64,000 nt of DNA from Paramecium pentaurelia (Eukaryota; Ciliophora; Oligohymenophorea; Peniculida; Parameciidae), in NCBI GenBank assembly GCA_905183005.1, contig CAJJDO010000153.1, forward strand, positions 173,835 through 237,834. Direction: 5' to 3'. The position numbers were made by a program, and so were the translations under genes. The notes beneath the pieces are model-generated. The model was given only the letters and a program-made list of their open reading frames with translations. It ran no database searches and was not told the DNA's origin. Positions 38,001 to 48,069 of this stretch are shown piece by piece; positions within the stretch are counted from its first letter, which is position 1, and each line of letters begins with the position of its first letter.

Positions 38001-40335
38001 AAGCTTATCCTAATTTACAGAAGTCATCCAATTTTAATTTTAATGGTTTAAAAGCACGTTCACTTCTTGATTGTTTAATATCTTGAAGGAGTTACTTTTC
38101 ATTCCATTTAAGTGATTTATCTCTTTCAAATACAGTAACTTCAATTCTTACTTTGAAATATTCTTATTTGAATTTCCAATCAAAATGTGAATAATCTACA
38201 TCAAAAAAATTAGTTATATTTTGAAATCCTGTTCTAACTGAATGTTTTTATGCATTAAATAATAAATCATCAAAATGGAATTTACTTTTTAATGTCAAAT
38301 GTAAACTTATCAGACAATATTTACTAATTTAATTACAAATTTAATAATCATAATGATTCAATATATCTTATATATTAATAGTTGCACATTATATATAAAT
38401 TGATTTATGAGAAAGTTCATATATATCTTCAAGCATTTAATCCTAAAAAAACATACTATTATTATGAACAAAACGGAATGCCAATATTTAATTAAGTATA
38501 CTTTTATTTTTTTCAATAAAATCCTTATATCTAGTAGATAAATCCTATGGTTTTTTATATATGTTACGTCTATATTCTAAGATCTATTGTTCAAGTATTC
38601 TTAATTATAATATTGTATCATGAACAAGAGGTAAATTTAATATATATTAAGTAGCATCAGACAAAAGATTACAATCTTAAAATTATGGTAATAATTCATA
38701 TACTGATCCAAATATCTTTCTAATTCTCACTATTTATGATGTTTATAAATAATTTAAGATTTCCTTTGTTTCCACTATAGCATTGATATCTTCTTCAGTA
38801 ATATTCTTTCTAGAACGCATTGATAAACCTTAAATGAAATTTAATTTGTAATTTTTGGCACATCCATATTTAGTATGATGTAATAAAGCTAATTAACCTT
38901 TTAATTCTAAATAACTCATTAGATAATCACGAACAGTTGGCCATACAGTAATACAATTCTATTCTCCAATATCTTCTTTTTGAATTGCCCCTATTGGAAT
39001 ATCTAAACGATAAAAATATTAAGATCTTCCTTCACCTTTAAAAAATAATACTATACATGTTCGATCTAAAGTAATATCAGAATATTAAATTGACCAAACA
39101 ACAACATTTTTGTAGAAGATAGAAACATATCTAATAACAGGATAATATAAAGATTATACTCTCTTTACTAAATAATCATTAGTTTTTTGTATCATTTTTT
39201 ATGTTTTAATTCTATCATAATTTTTAAGAGTATCTGCAACTTTATAGAGTGTACAAAATAAACCTAATGGATTTACAACAGGTTATCCAGGTGATGATAA
39301 TGGACTATTATAAGAAGGTGAATTAGCTTTAATAAAATCAATATCATCTAATCTTTTTTTTAATGCTTTTACTCTATTAGGATGTACTCTATTGTTTTTT
39401 ACTTTTTGTTTTGGTTCAAAATTTTTTTTATTTAATTTAAAAACTTTTAATCTAAGACAAGCCTATAAAAAACGTATACGTTTAAGTACAGGTTCTGAAA
39501 ATTAAGGTGGTACTTGGCTTTATTCAAATATAGTTTTTTATTTATTTAAGAATACTCTAGTTTATTTTCTCCTTAATATTAAACCTTCATTTAATCGATG
39601 TTAAACATTCTTCAATTATGCCAATTACTCAGCATTTCCTTAAAGAATTTGAGAGATTTGCAATGGTTAAGACTATTACATTTTTATTTTGTGTAAAATG
39701 GCTTTGTAATTTAAGAGATTAAGATATTGATTAGCTATTAATTTTGCTAATTTAAATGAGGTTGGTTTAGAATGTAATTTTCTCAACATTAATGCATTAA
39801 CTAATGTGAAGATAGAGAATCTTCTATCTATTTTATATTTTTCTGCCAAATACTCCTAATATCTTTAAGAGTCCAGCATTCTTTTTTTTTCTATTTCTAA
39901 AGCTTATTATTCTTTATGTTTCCTTTCCTATTCTAAAAGTTTTACTCTCTCTCTTTCCTCTTATTCCTTTCTAATTTTTTCTTCTTTTTCAATTTTCATC
40001 CTTTTCAACTTTTGGTACAATTAAGCTTGCTTTTCCTAATTAAATTTAGGTGGTTCTATAGTTCTCAAATGTCCAAAGTTTTAAACCTAATCCCAGAACA
40101 CTAAAGGATCAGTCTCAGTTTTTGCTTTTCGATGTTTTGATTTGAGTTTAGAAATATCATTTTAAAATATGGATTACTCTAACATTCTTGAAGTCTGAGG
40201 ATTAATGTAACGTACAGTTGATTTTGGAGTTTGTAAAGTAATACGAAAAGAAACATGAGATTATTATCTTGAATCATTTCTACTAGTTGGTCTAGTTGTT
40301 TTGAGTAGATCCAAAGTTGGTATTTTGTGTTTCAT
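35020..40335 (-). CDS. Giant hypothetical protein, about 1,770 codons
   Basis: A single frame, allowing a few possible short introns, runs from MKHKIPTLDLLKTTRPTSRN at 40335 to TGA at 35020. N-terminal residues of about 130-190 form a charged coiled coil (KIRKEQEERERVKLLEQERK). The rest is a large polar protein with blocks such as FYRLDIPIGAIQKEDIGEQN, RAFKPLKLKLDDFCKLG and SVELYEFNSKLKKYILLFNK. No membrane segments, kinase or motor motifs are recognised. I read across 37500 in one frame, so this is one gene rather than two. A structural cytoskeletal or ciliary role would fit the size but is not demonstrated. Its start lies 14 bp from the start of an opposite-strand gene. Confidence 0.7.
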
Positions 40336-40349
40336 TAATAAAATTAACG

Positions 40350-40529
40350 ATGTCTGCAAATGTAACTATAACAGCCTTTTTCGGAATGGCCGATGATGAT
40401 TTCAAAGATGATGTCTATGATCGCTACATCCGAGATCTCCATAGACCACGCAAAACAATTTATGTGCCCAAACCCCCTTCCATTGTGACAAAGCACTTGA
40501 ATGTGAGGAGAATCAATACTGAATACTGA
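40350..40529 (+). CDS. Small conserved-looking protein, unknown function
   Basis: A 59-residue intronless frame, MSANVTITAFFGMADDDFKD through RKTIYVPKPPSIVTKHLNVR, ending in TGA. No Gln codons occur and composition is less AT-driven than in nearby spacers, which suggests constraint. The motif FFGMADDDFKDDVYDRYIRD followed by basic LHRPRK looks like a short interaction peptide. No family is recognised. It is divergent from the giant gene and ends 19 bp before the pseudogene on the opposite strand. Confidence 0.7.
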   Translation: MSANVTITAFFGMADDDFKDDVYDRYIRDLHRPRKTIYVPKPPSIVTKHLNVRRINTEY

Positions 40530-40548
40530 ATAATATTAACTATATCTA

Positions 40549-42056
40549 TCACAATAACTTTTCAGGATTAAGAATATTATTCGAATCAAACAATCTCTAT
40601 CAACTCCTACATATACTCAAAAGTTTCTTTGCCCCATTTAAACTTGCATGTAATATCATTTCAATTAACCTACTTCCATATTCACCACACTTATACACCC
40701 ATTCAAATTCTTTGTAAGTGAAAAATGATCTTCTCTTCTACTCTTAATATATTCCATATGCATCTCCTCTACACTTTCAAACACAATATTGTAATTAATG
40801 TCCCCATCACCTAAATGTCCATAATATGCATTATAAGGCCCTTCCCTTCCATAATACACTTACTCTGCAAACTATTCAAATTTATCAGGAGCTATGCTAA
40901 TAATATTAATATTCATTTACCATAAATCATATGTCAAAACTTGTCCCATCTTATGTAGATTTTCTAATACACTCTCTCTCCATCTCCACATTATCTACAA
41001 CTCTAATTCATTCTAATTGAACACTATCTCTTCTTAATGTTTCAATAAACGCTTAAAATAATACTACTATTTGTAAATCTCAATCAAAATATAATATTTA
41101 TCAGCTTTAAATTCAAATTAAAACATTCAATTATAGATTAAATGACAAATATCTTTATAAAATCTTCCTTTCCATAAATTCAAAAGTACTTAATTCCTCA
41201 AATTTTTTGGCTGATCTCAAAAAATATATAACTTCATCAAAACAAAAACAAGACTTTCCTTAATTCAGGAATCAGAGAGCATAATACATTTGCATATGTA
41301 ATACAGTTAATCTAGAATATTATTTAACTATTATATCCAATTTTCCTTCAGATCAAATAAAACATTATTTTAATCAGTTCTAGTGTTATCCTTTCTGTTT
41401 TTTTTTCAATAAATTTAAGATCTTTCCATTTGGCAATACAACTTCTAATCTGAGAATGTAATTTCTTAAAGGTACATTCTTAACTACATTCAATACTCCT
41501 GCATTTTTACCCAATATTTCCACCTAATTAAAAAGAACCTCATCTACAAGCATTCAATCTAAATTAATGAAATACTATCTTATACATCTATATAATTACA
41601 AATAATCAATCAGAGATTATAATATGATTCCAGATTTTGCTGTAATTATAGATGTTTTAATTCTAATATGTTTCAATATTTCTTAGACTTACAATCAATT
41701 CATTCTATACTAAAGTTGCTCCTTTTATAAAACTTGTATTACCTCCTTAAGGTACCACTTTTATATTGTTTTAGTTGCAAAATTACAAAACTTCACCCAA
41801 CAATTTATGATTAAGTAGGAGTTCCAACTAATTCTGATTCACCTAAATAAAACCTCTATAAATCATAATTCAAAGGTTTCAGATCAAAAGGATCTGTTAT
41901 CATATTCTATTTTTCCACAATTTACTTAAAAGAATTTAGTTATTTTTCAATATAAATTTAATATACTATTACTTTCATAATAATTATGTTATTTGTATAT
42001 GTATACTTTTACTTACAAAGTTCCATATATTGATTATTTTCTAATGAAATACACAT
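40549..42056 (-). pseudogene. D2HGDH: D-2-hydroxyglutarate dehydrogenase-like gene with multiple frameshifts
   Basis: Similar to FAD-linked D-2-hydroxyglutarate/D-lactate dehydrogenases. In order one sees DLQRFYLGESELVGTPT, NHKLLGEVLQFCNQNN, the FAD loop VVPQGGNTSFIKGATLV, GKNAGVLNVVKNVPLRNYIL with LRLEVVLPNGKILNLL, SEGKLDIIVKQYSRLTVL, the C-terminal MWRWRESVLENLHKMG, YYGHLGDGDINYNIVFE, and DSNNILNPEKLL before TGA. The frame changes between these blocks at about 41812, about 41230-41300, a compensating pair near 40690, about 40657 and about 40600, and the changes cannot be removed as introns because suitable GT/AG pairs are absent. The start at 42056 is a guess. Either a decaying duplicate (Paramecium has had whole-genome duplications) or a stretch with several sequencing errors. 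Confidence 0.75.
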
Positions 42057-42255
42057 CAAAGATCTGAATCGTAATAAAAATGCAGTCTTGTTGTGTTTTT
42101 AGTTTAATTTATTTATTTTCACCTAAATCATATGTATTTAATAATAATAATAAAATTAAAAATTATTTAAGAAATTCAAAGTATTTTGTAATAATATTGT
42201 ATTTTATTTTTGTAAAAAGTTAAGTATCATAAGATACTAGTTAATCAATTTATAA

Positions 42256-43377
42256 CATCTTTGATTAAATTTGACTCAATATTAAAATATAATTAATCTT
42301 TAATTATAATATACTTTAAAGTCATAATTATAATTTAATCATTATTACTTAATGTATAAAAAATAAGAGAATAATTATATTTTAATACTCAGTTAATAAT
42401 AATATTATTTAGATTAATACTAAATAGAATGTATTTGATTTTTTAGATATTTTATGAATTAATTTGTGGTTTTTATTTTTAATATTATTTTATTCATTCA
42501 CAATTTTCCATCTTTTATTTGTTTATTTAAACTTTATAATCTATTTTTCTTAATTTCTTTTAAGGTTTCTTCATCTATTTAAGGTTGATTCCCATTTTTT
42601 TAATTAGATATCTTTTTGAGATGTTCAATTTCCAATTCTTTAAACTTTTTCATTACTTCTTCTCTTTTTTCACTCTACAAACCTTTCATCTTTTCTATAT
42701 TTTAAACTTATTTTCTAAATTCATCCTTGACTGATTAAAATTAACTTTGCATGCATTACTAAATGTAGTTATCTAATAAATTACATCATATATTTTTCTT
42801 CTTTATTATAAAATAGTTTTATATTTCATTGCAATTTCAAATTACTCATTTTCTGTATTATTTATTGATTCAGTGGATTTATTAATTAGATCTTCTGTTT
42901 TCTATTAAAATGATACACTCTATTATTTTTAATATTCAACTATATCTAGATGTGTTTACATCAAAGCATCCTCTAACTTAAATAATTATTTAATTAATTC
43001 TGATTCTTAAGCAAATTATTTTAATATAATTGATTTAATTTATTCTTCATCATAAGCTTATTTCTCTGCTTATTATTATTAACTTTATTATTATTGTATC
43101 TATTATATTTATTATTATTATTATTATTGCTTTTCCATCTTCTCTTATTTCTATTACTCTTTAAATTATTGTTCAATTTATAATTACATCTTTGATAAAC
43201 TATTTTATTTCTTAAGTGTCTTTTTTATGTCTTCATTTTCCTCTCTTAATTATACAATCATCTCTTAAAAATTATTTGGTGTAGGATCAATATTTCTTGT
43301 TCTGTGAGCATATAATAATGTATTAAATGAATCTTCATAATTATTTGGAGCAACATTAGCAATCATAACAGTTTTAG
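42256..43377. repeat. First copy of a 1,122-bp direct duplication
   Basis: The sequence from catctttgattaaa at 42256 to gttttag at 43377 recurs at 43379-44500 with no difference that I could find on reading. It ends exactly at a single N (43378). This is the signature of two contig ends that overlap but were not merged, so it should be read as an assembly artefact rather than a biological repeat. Confidence 0.9.
42498..43377 (-). pseudogene. Duplicated 3' fragment of the kinesin gene (assembly copy)
   Basis: This is the same sequence as the tail of the intact kinesin gene at 43621-44500: a poly-Gln tract, a coiled coil and the end LQSLNKQIKDGKL. It has no motor domain because it begins at the N gap. 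It should not be counted as a separate gene. Confidence 0.85.
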
Positions 43378-43378
43378 N
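43378..43378. other. Single ambiguous base (N), contig join
   Basis: The only N in the window. It sits precisely between the two 1,122-bp copies, as a placeholder gap does. Confidence 0.95.
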
Positions 43379-44500
43379 CATCTTTGATTAAATTTGACTC
43401 AATATTAAAATATAATTAATCTTTAATTATAATATACTTTAAAGTCATAATTATAATTTAATCATTATTACTTAATGTATAAAAAATAAGAGAATAATTA
43501 TATTTTAATACTCAGTTAATAATAATATTATTTAGATTAATACTAAATAGAATGTATTTGATTTTTTAGATATTTTATGAATTAATTTGTGGTTTTTATT
43601 TTTAATATTATTTTATTCATTCACAATTTTCCATCTTTTATTTGTTTATTTAAACTTTATAATCTATTTTTCTTAATTTCTTTTAAGGTTTCTTCATCTA
43701 TTTAAGGTTGATTCCCATTTTTTTAATTAGATATCTTTTTGAGATGTTCAATTTCCAATTCTTTAAACTTTTTCATTACTTCTTCTCTTTTTTCACTCTA
43801 CAAACCTTTCATCTTTTCTATATTTTAAACTTATTTTCTAAATTCATCCTTGACTGATTAAAATTAACTTTGCATGCATTACTAAATGTAGTTATCTAAT
43901 AAATTACATCATATATTTTTCTTCTTTATTATAAAATAGTTTTATATTTCATTGCAATTTCAAATTACTCATTTTCTGTATTATTTATTGATTCAGTGGA
44001 TTTATTAATTAGATCTTCTGTTTTCTATTAAAATGATACACTCTATTATTTTTAATATTCAACTATATCTAGATGTGTTTACATCAAAGCATCCTCTAAC
44101 TTAAATAATTATTTAATTAATTCTGATTCTTAAGCAAATTATTTTAATATAATTGATTTAATTTATTCTTCATCATAAGCTTATTTCTCTGCTTATTATT
44201 ATTAACTTTATTATTATTGTATCTATTATATTTATTATTATTATTATTATTGCTTTTCCATCTTCTCTTATTTCTATTACTCTTTAAATTATTGTTCAAT
44301 TTATAATTACATCTTTGATAAACTATTTTATTTCTTAAGTGTCTTTTTTATGTCTTCATTTTCCTCTCTTAATTATACAATCATCTCTTAAAAATTATTT
44401 GGTGTAGGATCAATATTTCTTGTTCTGTGAGCATATAATAATGTATTAAATGAATCTTCATAATTATTTGGAGCAACATTAGCAATCATAACAGTTTTAG
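43379..44500. repeat. Second copy of the 1,122-bp direct duplication
   Basis: Matches 42256-43377 base for base as far as I can read, then continues into unique kinesin sequence (aattgcc...). This copy is in the correct context with the motor domain. Confidence 0.9.
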
Positions 44501-45438
44501 AATTGCCTTATAATGCATCCTTTAATAGTCTAGTCAATTTACTGCCTCTAAAAGGTACAAATTATTCTTTTGAAAATAAAGCCTTAATGCAATTACCAAG
44601 TACTAAAAGTGATCTATTAATCATTGCTCCCTCTACCATTCTTTATCCTTTATTTGTAGTTTGGGAAGCTCTTTCAGAACCTGCTAAATCAACAAAAGTA
44701 AAAGTGCATTATTTGAGCATCAATTACAAAACTGTGTGTGATCTTGTAGAGTTTTCATTAGCACCTGTAGGTTCCTTTGCTCTTCTACTATTACCATATT
44801 TAATATATTGTGTTATATCATTGAGAGAGGGAACAGGTGCTTTGAATAAATTCACAACCACTAATCCTTTATTTCCATCTTCTCTCAAATCCAATAATTT
44901 ACCAGTTAAAAGATCTCGGATAGTTTCATTATAAATTTCTAAGAAAGTAAGTGATGCCTAAAAATTAGGTATGTTAATACTTAAGCAGCTTATTCTTTTG
45001 ATAATCGACCAAACAAATCGTTCAAAGCTCTTGGTATAATACCTTACTGATTCTGGCTTCCCATCATACTAGAAAAGATTTATGATAATAATATTACGTA
45101 TGAGTTTTGCCACTTCCTGTAGCTCCATATGCAAAAATAGTTACATTTTAACCTGAAATAAGATCATCCAAAAGGGGTTCTGCTGATTTTTCATAGACTT
45201 CTTTTTGATCGGCTTATTAATCAAAGACAAGGTCAAACTCATAAGATGCATCTTTAATTCTATTCTTTTTCAGGATCTTTAGGATGTAAAATATAATATA
45301 GAAATGTCATTTTACATCGACAGGGTTATTGAATTCTAATTCAGGATCAAGCAAAGTAACCGTGGAGCCATTAACAATAATGGTTTTAAAGGTTTATTAA
45401 ACTGGTTTAACTCTAATAGCAACAGTGATATTATGCAT
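43621..45438 (-). CDS. Kinesin motor protein with poly-Gln coiled-coil tail
   Basis: Microtubule motor. The N-terminus MHNITVAIRVKPVQQTFKTI begins the motor domain. After short introns come FAYGATGSGKTHT (P-loop, about 45100), NSTRSHTVL (switch I), VDLAGSERA (switch II) and VPFRGSKLTRLLKDALQGNS, so all nucleotide-binding motifs are present. Introns occur at about 45275-45320, 45072-45100 and 44955-44980, and one of 20 nt in the tail. The tail has a Gln tract written with TAA/TAG codons followed by a coiled coil (KREEVMKKFKELEIEHLKKI) and stops at 43621. The motor is N-terminal and most like kinesin-8 in the SKLTRLLKDAL region, but the subfamily is uncertain. The tail lies inside the duplicated segment. 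Confidence 0.9.
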
Positions 45439-45502
45439 TTATTTAAATTGAATTTTTTAATATTTTACTTGTATATTTATTTGTATGAAAACTTATTATT
45501 AA

Positions 45503-46933
45503 TCATTGGAAGATTCCCTTCTTGGGAGAACTGCTTAACAAAGCAGGTTCTGGTTATTCATCGAGGAATTGTATGGCTTCTCCTTCAGCTAGAAAATGAT
45601 TAAATTATTTAGATACCATAACTGATATCAATTCCTTAGGATTCTTGGAATGGATTAATTTTAAATGCACCAGTTCCTTTTAATGGGATAATAAAGATGG
45701 CTACTAAGAGTCCCCATCCAATGAATGCTAAGATACCTACAAGTTATAATCCTAATTATTTAGGACCATGACCAGTTACCCAACCATTGGTAAGACTTAG
45801 AAAACCAACTAATATAGTTCCTAATAAACCAGGACCCTAAAAGAATAAATTAATTATGAATACCAAATGTGAAGCAATAGTGTAAGCAGGATCATCAACA
45901 TGAGATCTTTTGATAACAAGTATGAGGATAATATAAACGACACCAGCCAATACACCAGTAAGAGCAGATTCCCAAATTCTAACATCATTAGCCATAGCTG
46001 ATATAGCAACAATACCAGCAACACTACCTCTAGATAGTGCAATTAAACTTGTCTTATGAGTTTTCAAATATTATAAAATGAAACTAGTAATTGCTGATAA
46101 TGTAGCTGCTACAATAGTATTAACTGCTATCAATCCTTATTCATATTTATTTTCTTTTCCTTTTTAATTAGCCCCATTAATGAATATTAAAATTGAAATT
46201 GTCAATATAATTGATCCATATCCAATATTAATTGGAGAATGATGTGGGAAAATACCAGGATGTACATTTCCAGCTTAATCTCTTCTTTCTTTCAAAAAGA
46301 ATGATACAACCAATGCTGTAATACCACCAAATACATGAATATAACTTGCTCCTGCAAAATCTATAAATCCAAAGGTACTCAACCATCCTGTTGGTTAGAC
46401 CCAATGTAGTGCTATTGGGTATAATATAGCTGTAATGAATGCTAAACATAAACTAACTGAAAAGAATCTAGATCTTTCTAATGTTCCTAATCCAAATAGA
46501 GATGCAACAATGATTGCTCCAACTGTAGAGAAAACTAAAGTATTATAACAAATCTCTATTACTCAAATTTGTATAATCATCTCTTGGGGATTCAACTTAG
46601 TATCCAATTCCTGCGAATTTACTTAAACCAATGAATTTATTTCCTTTGTCATCTCCAAATGCAAAACCATATCCTAACTATCAAATATTAATATATTTTA
46701 TTTACAAGCCAGAAAAACAATATAGTTATAACTGATCCTAATAACACTGTTATGACTGATGATTGTACAGATTTATAGCGAACAGCCCCTGAACTAATGA
46801 ATGCAAATCCCAAAATTGTCAATAAAGCACTGAATGATGTTATCAAAACCCAAGTTGTATCTGTATTTGCTGGAGTAGGAGTGCTACTATTAGCAGCATT
46901 CAGAACAGCATTAATGTCTTAAAGATGATTCAT
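45503..46933 (-). CDS. Ammonium transporter (Amt family)
   Basis: Four introns (27-28 nt) are removed to give 439 residues with about eleven membrane segments. The Amt twin histidines are present: FAGASYIHVFGG in the middle and DDPAYTIASHLGPGLLG near the end. Other family stretches are GSVAGIVAISAMANDVRIW and ALTGVLAGVVYIILILVI. It should move ammonium or ammonia across the plasma membrane or a vacuolar membrane. The start MNHLQDINAVLNAANSSTPT is extracellular-like without a cleaved signal. The C-terminal tail (FLDEQPEPALLSSSPKKGIF) is short and may be phosphorylated. It is divergent from the ECH1-like gene (125 bp between starts). Confidence 0.93.
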
Positions 46934-47058
46934 TAAATTTATTTATTGTGGGATATATATTTTCAAATTCATTTATATCATCAAAAATAAATACAAATAA
47001 AAATTAATCATTATTATTAATCATAATAATAATTATTATTATTATTATTAAATAATAT

Positions 47059-47942
47059 ATGCAAACTCTTGTAGGAACACAAAAAGGCTAAATATATCAT
47101 CTAGAAATCAACAGACCAAAATCATTGTAACTTTATTATTTCAATAAAATTAGAAATTCCATGTCCTCTTAGCTTTTCTAAGATTTCAAAGCTGCTGTTG
47201 ATATCATTAATAAAGCTGATGATGTTAGAGTTGTTGTTTTAACAGGTAGAGGCAATCATTTTTGTGCTGGCTTAGATCTTAAGGAAGCTCCCTTAATGTT
47301 TTAAGTAAGATCAAATTTTAAATACAGTTCCATGAAGACATGGATTAAGCAAGAAAATCAATTAGGATTTATGATCTTCTCAAAGATTGGTAAATCGCTA
47401 TGACATCCTTGTCAAGAATCAAAGTCCCTGTAATTGTTGGTGTCTAAGGATATTGCTTAGGTGGTGGAGTCGATCTCATCACTTCTGCTGATATTAGATA
47501 TTGCTCTGAAGATGCTAAATTCTCAATTAAAGAAATTGATCTTGCAATGTAATAATTCTAAATTTATATATACTTCAGGGCTCCTGACATAGGTACTTTA
47601 CAAAGATTGGGTCTATAGAATGCTAATACATCATTATTCAGAGAATTAGCATACACAGGAAGAATATTTAATGCTCAAGAAGCACTAAAATTAGGATTAG
47701 TAAGTAAGATTGTAAAGAATGAACTTTTAAATGAAGAAATATTTAAATTAGCATAATTAATAGCTACAAAATCACCAATTGGTTGTTATACAATCAAAAG
47801 CATATTAACAAGAGAATAAAATTTAGATTAGCATTTAGATGTTATGGCCAGAACAAATATGGCAATGCTCTTTACAAATGATGTTCCTATAGCTATTACA
47901 TCCTCAATGACTAAAACAAAAGCAGAATATCCTAAATTATGA
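47059..47942 (+). CDS. ECH1: Delta3,5-delta2,4-dienoyl-CoA isomerase (ECH1-like)
   Basis: Crotonase-fold enzyme for breakdown of unsaturated fatty acids. Three introns (27, 23 and 30 nt) are removed to give 267 residues. Visible motifs are VVLTGRGNHFCAGLDLKEAP (oxyanion hole), VQGYCLGGGVDLITSADIRY (second oxyanion loop), FSIKEIDLAMAPDIGTLQRL, with the ECH1-type catalytic acids in KEIDL and APDIG, and a C-terminal helix. The Asp/Glu pattern favours dienoyl-CoA isomerase over a plain enoyl-CoA hydratase. It ends AEYPKL: PKL is a plausible variant peroxisomal targeting signal (consensus SKL). Confidence 0.9.
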
Positions 47943-48069
47943 GTAAATAATAATATATATATATATAAAATAATAACTATTATATCAGAAAATATCAGAA
48001 TATTTTGGTTCATATTTCGTAATTTTTTTTTTTGGAATGCTTAATTAAAAGAATTAGTAATAAGAAAAT

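Noticed and set aside
43020..43140. Trinucleotide TTA/TAA runs as a microsatellite or telomeric repeat
   Set aside because: They encode Gln/Asn tracts of the kinesin tail; the Paramecium telomere repeat (CCCCAA/CCCAAA) is not present in the window.
44503..44934. 143-residue plus-strand open frame
   Set aside because: It is the antisense of the kinesin motor domain, whose P-loop, switch and SKLTRLLK motifs are on the minus strand.
47020..47058. Run of ATT/AAT repeats as a regulatory element
   Set aside because: Simple AT-rich spacer between divergent genes; no defined element can be supported.
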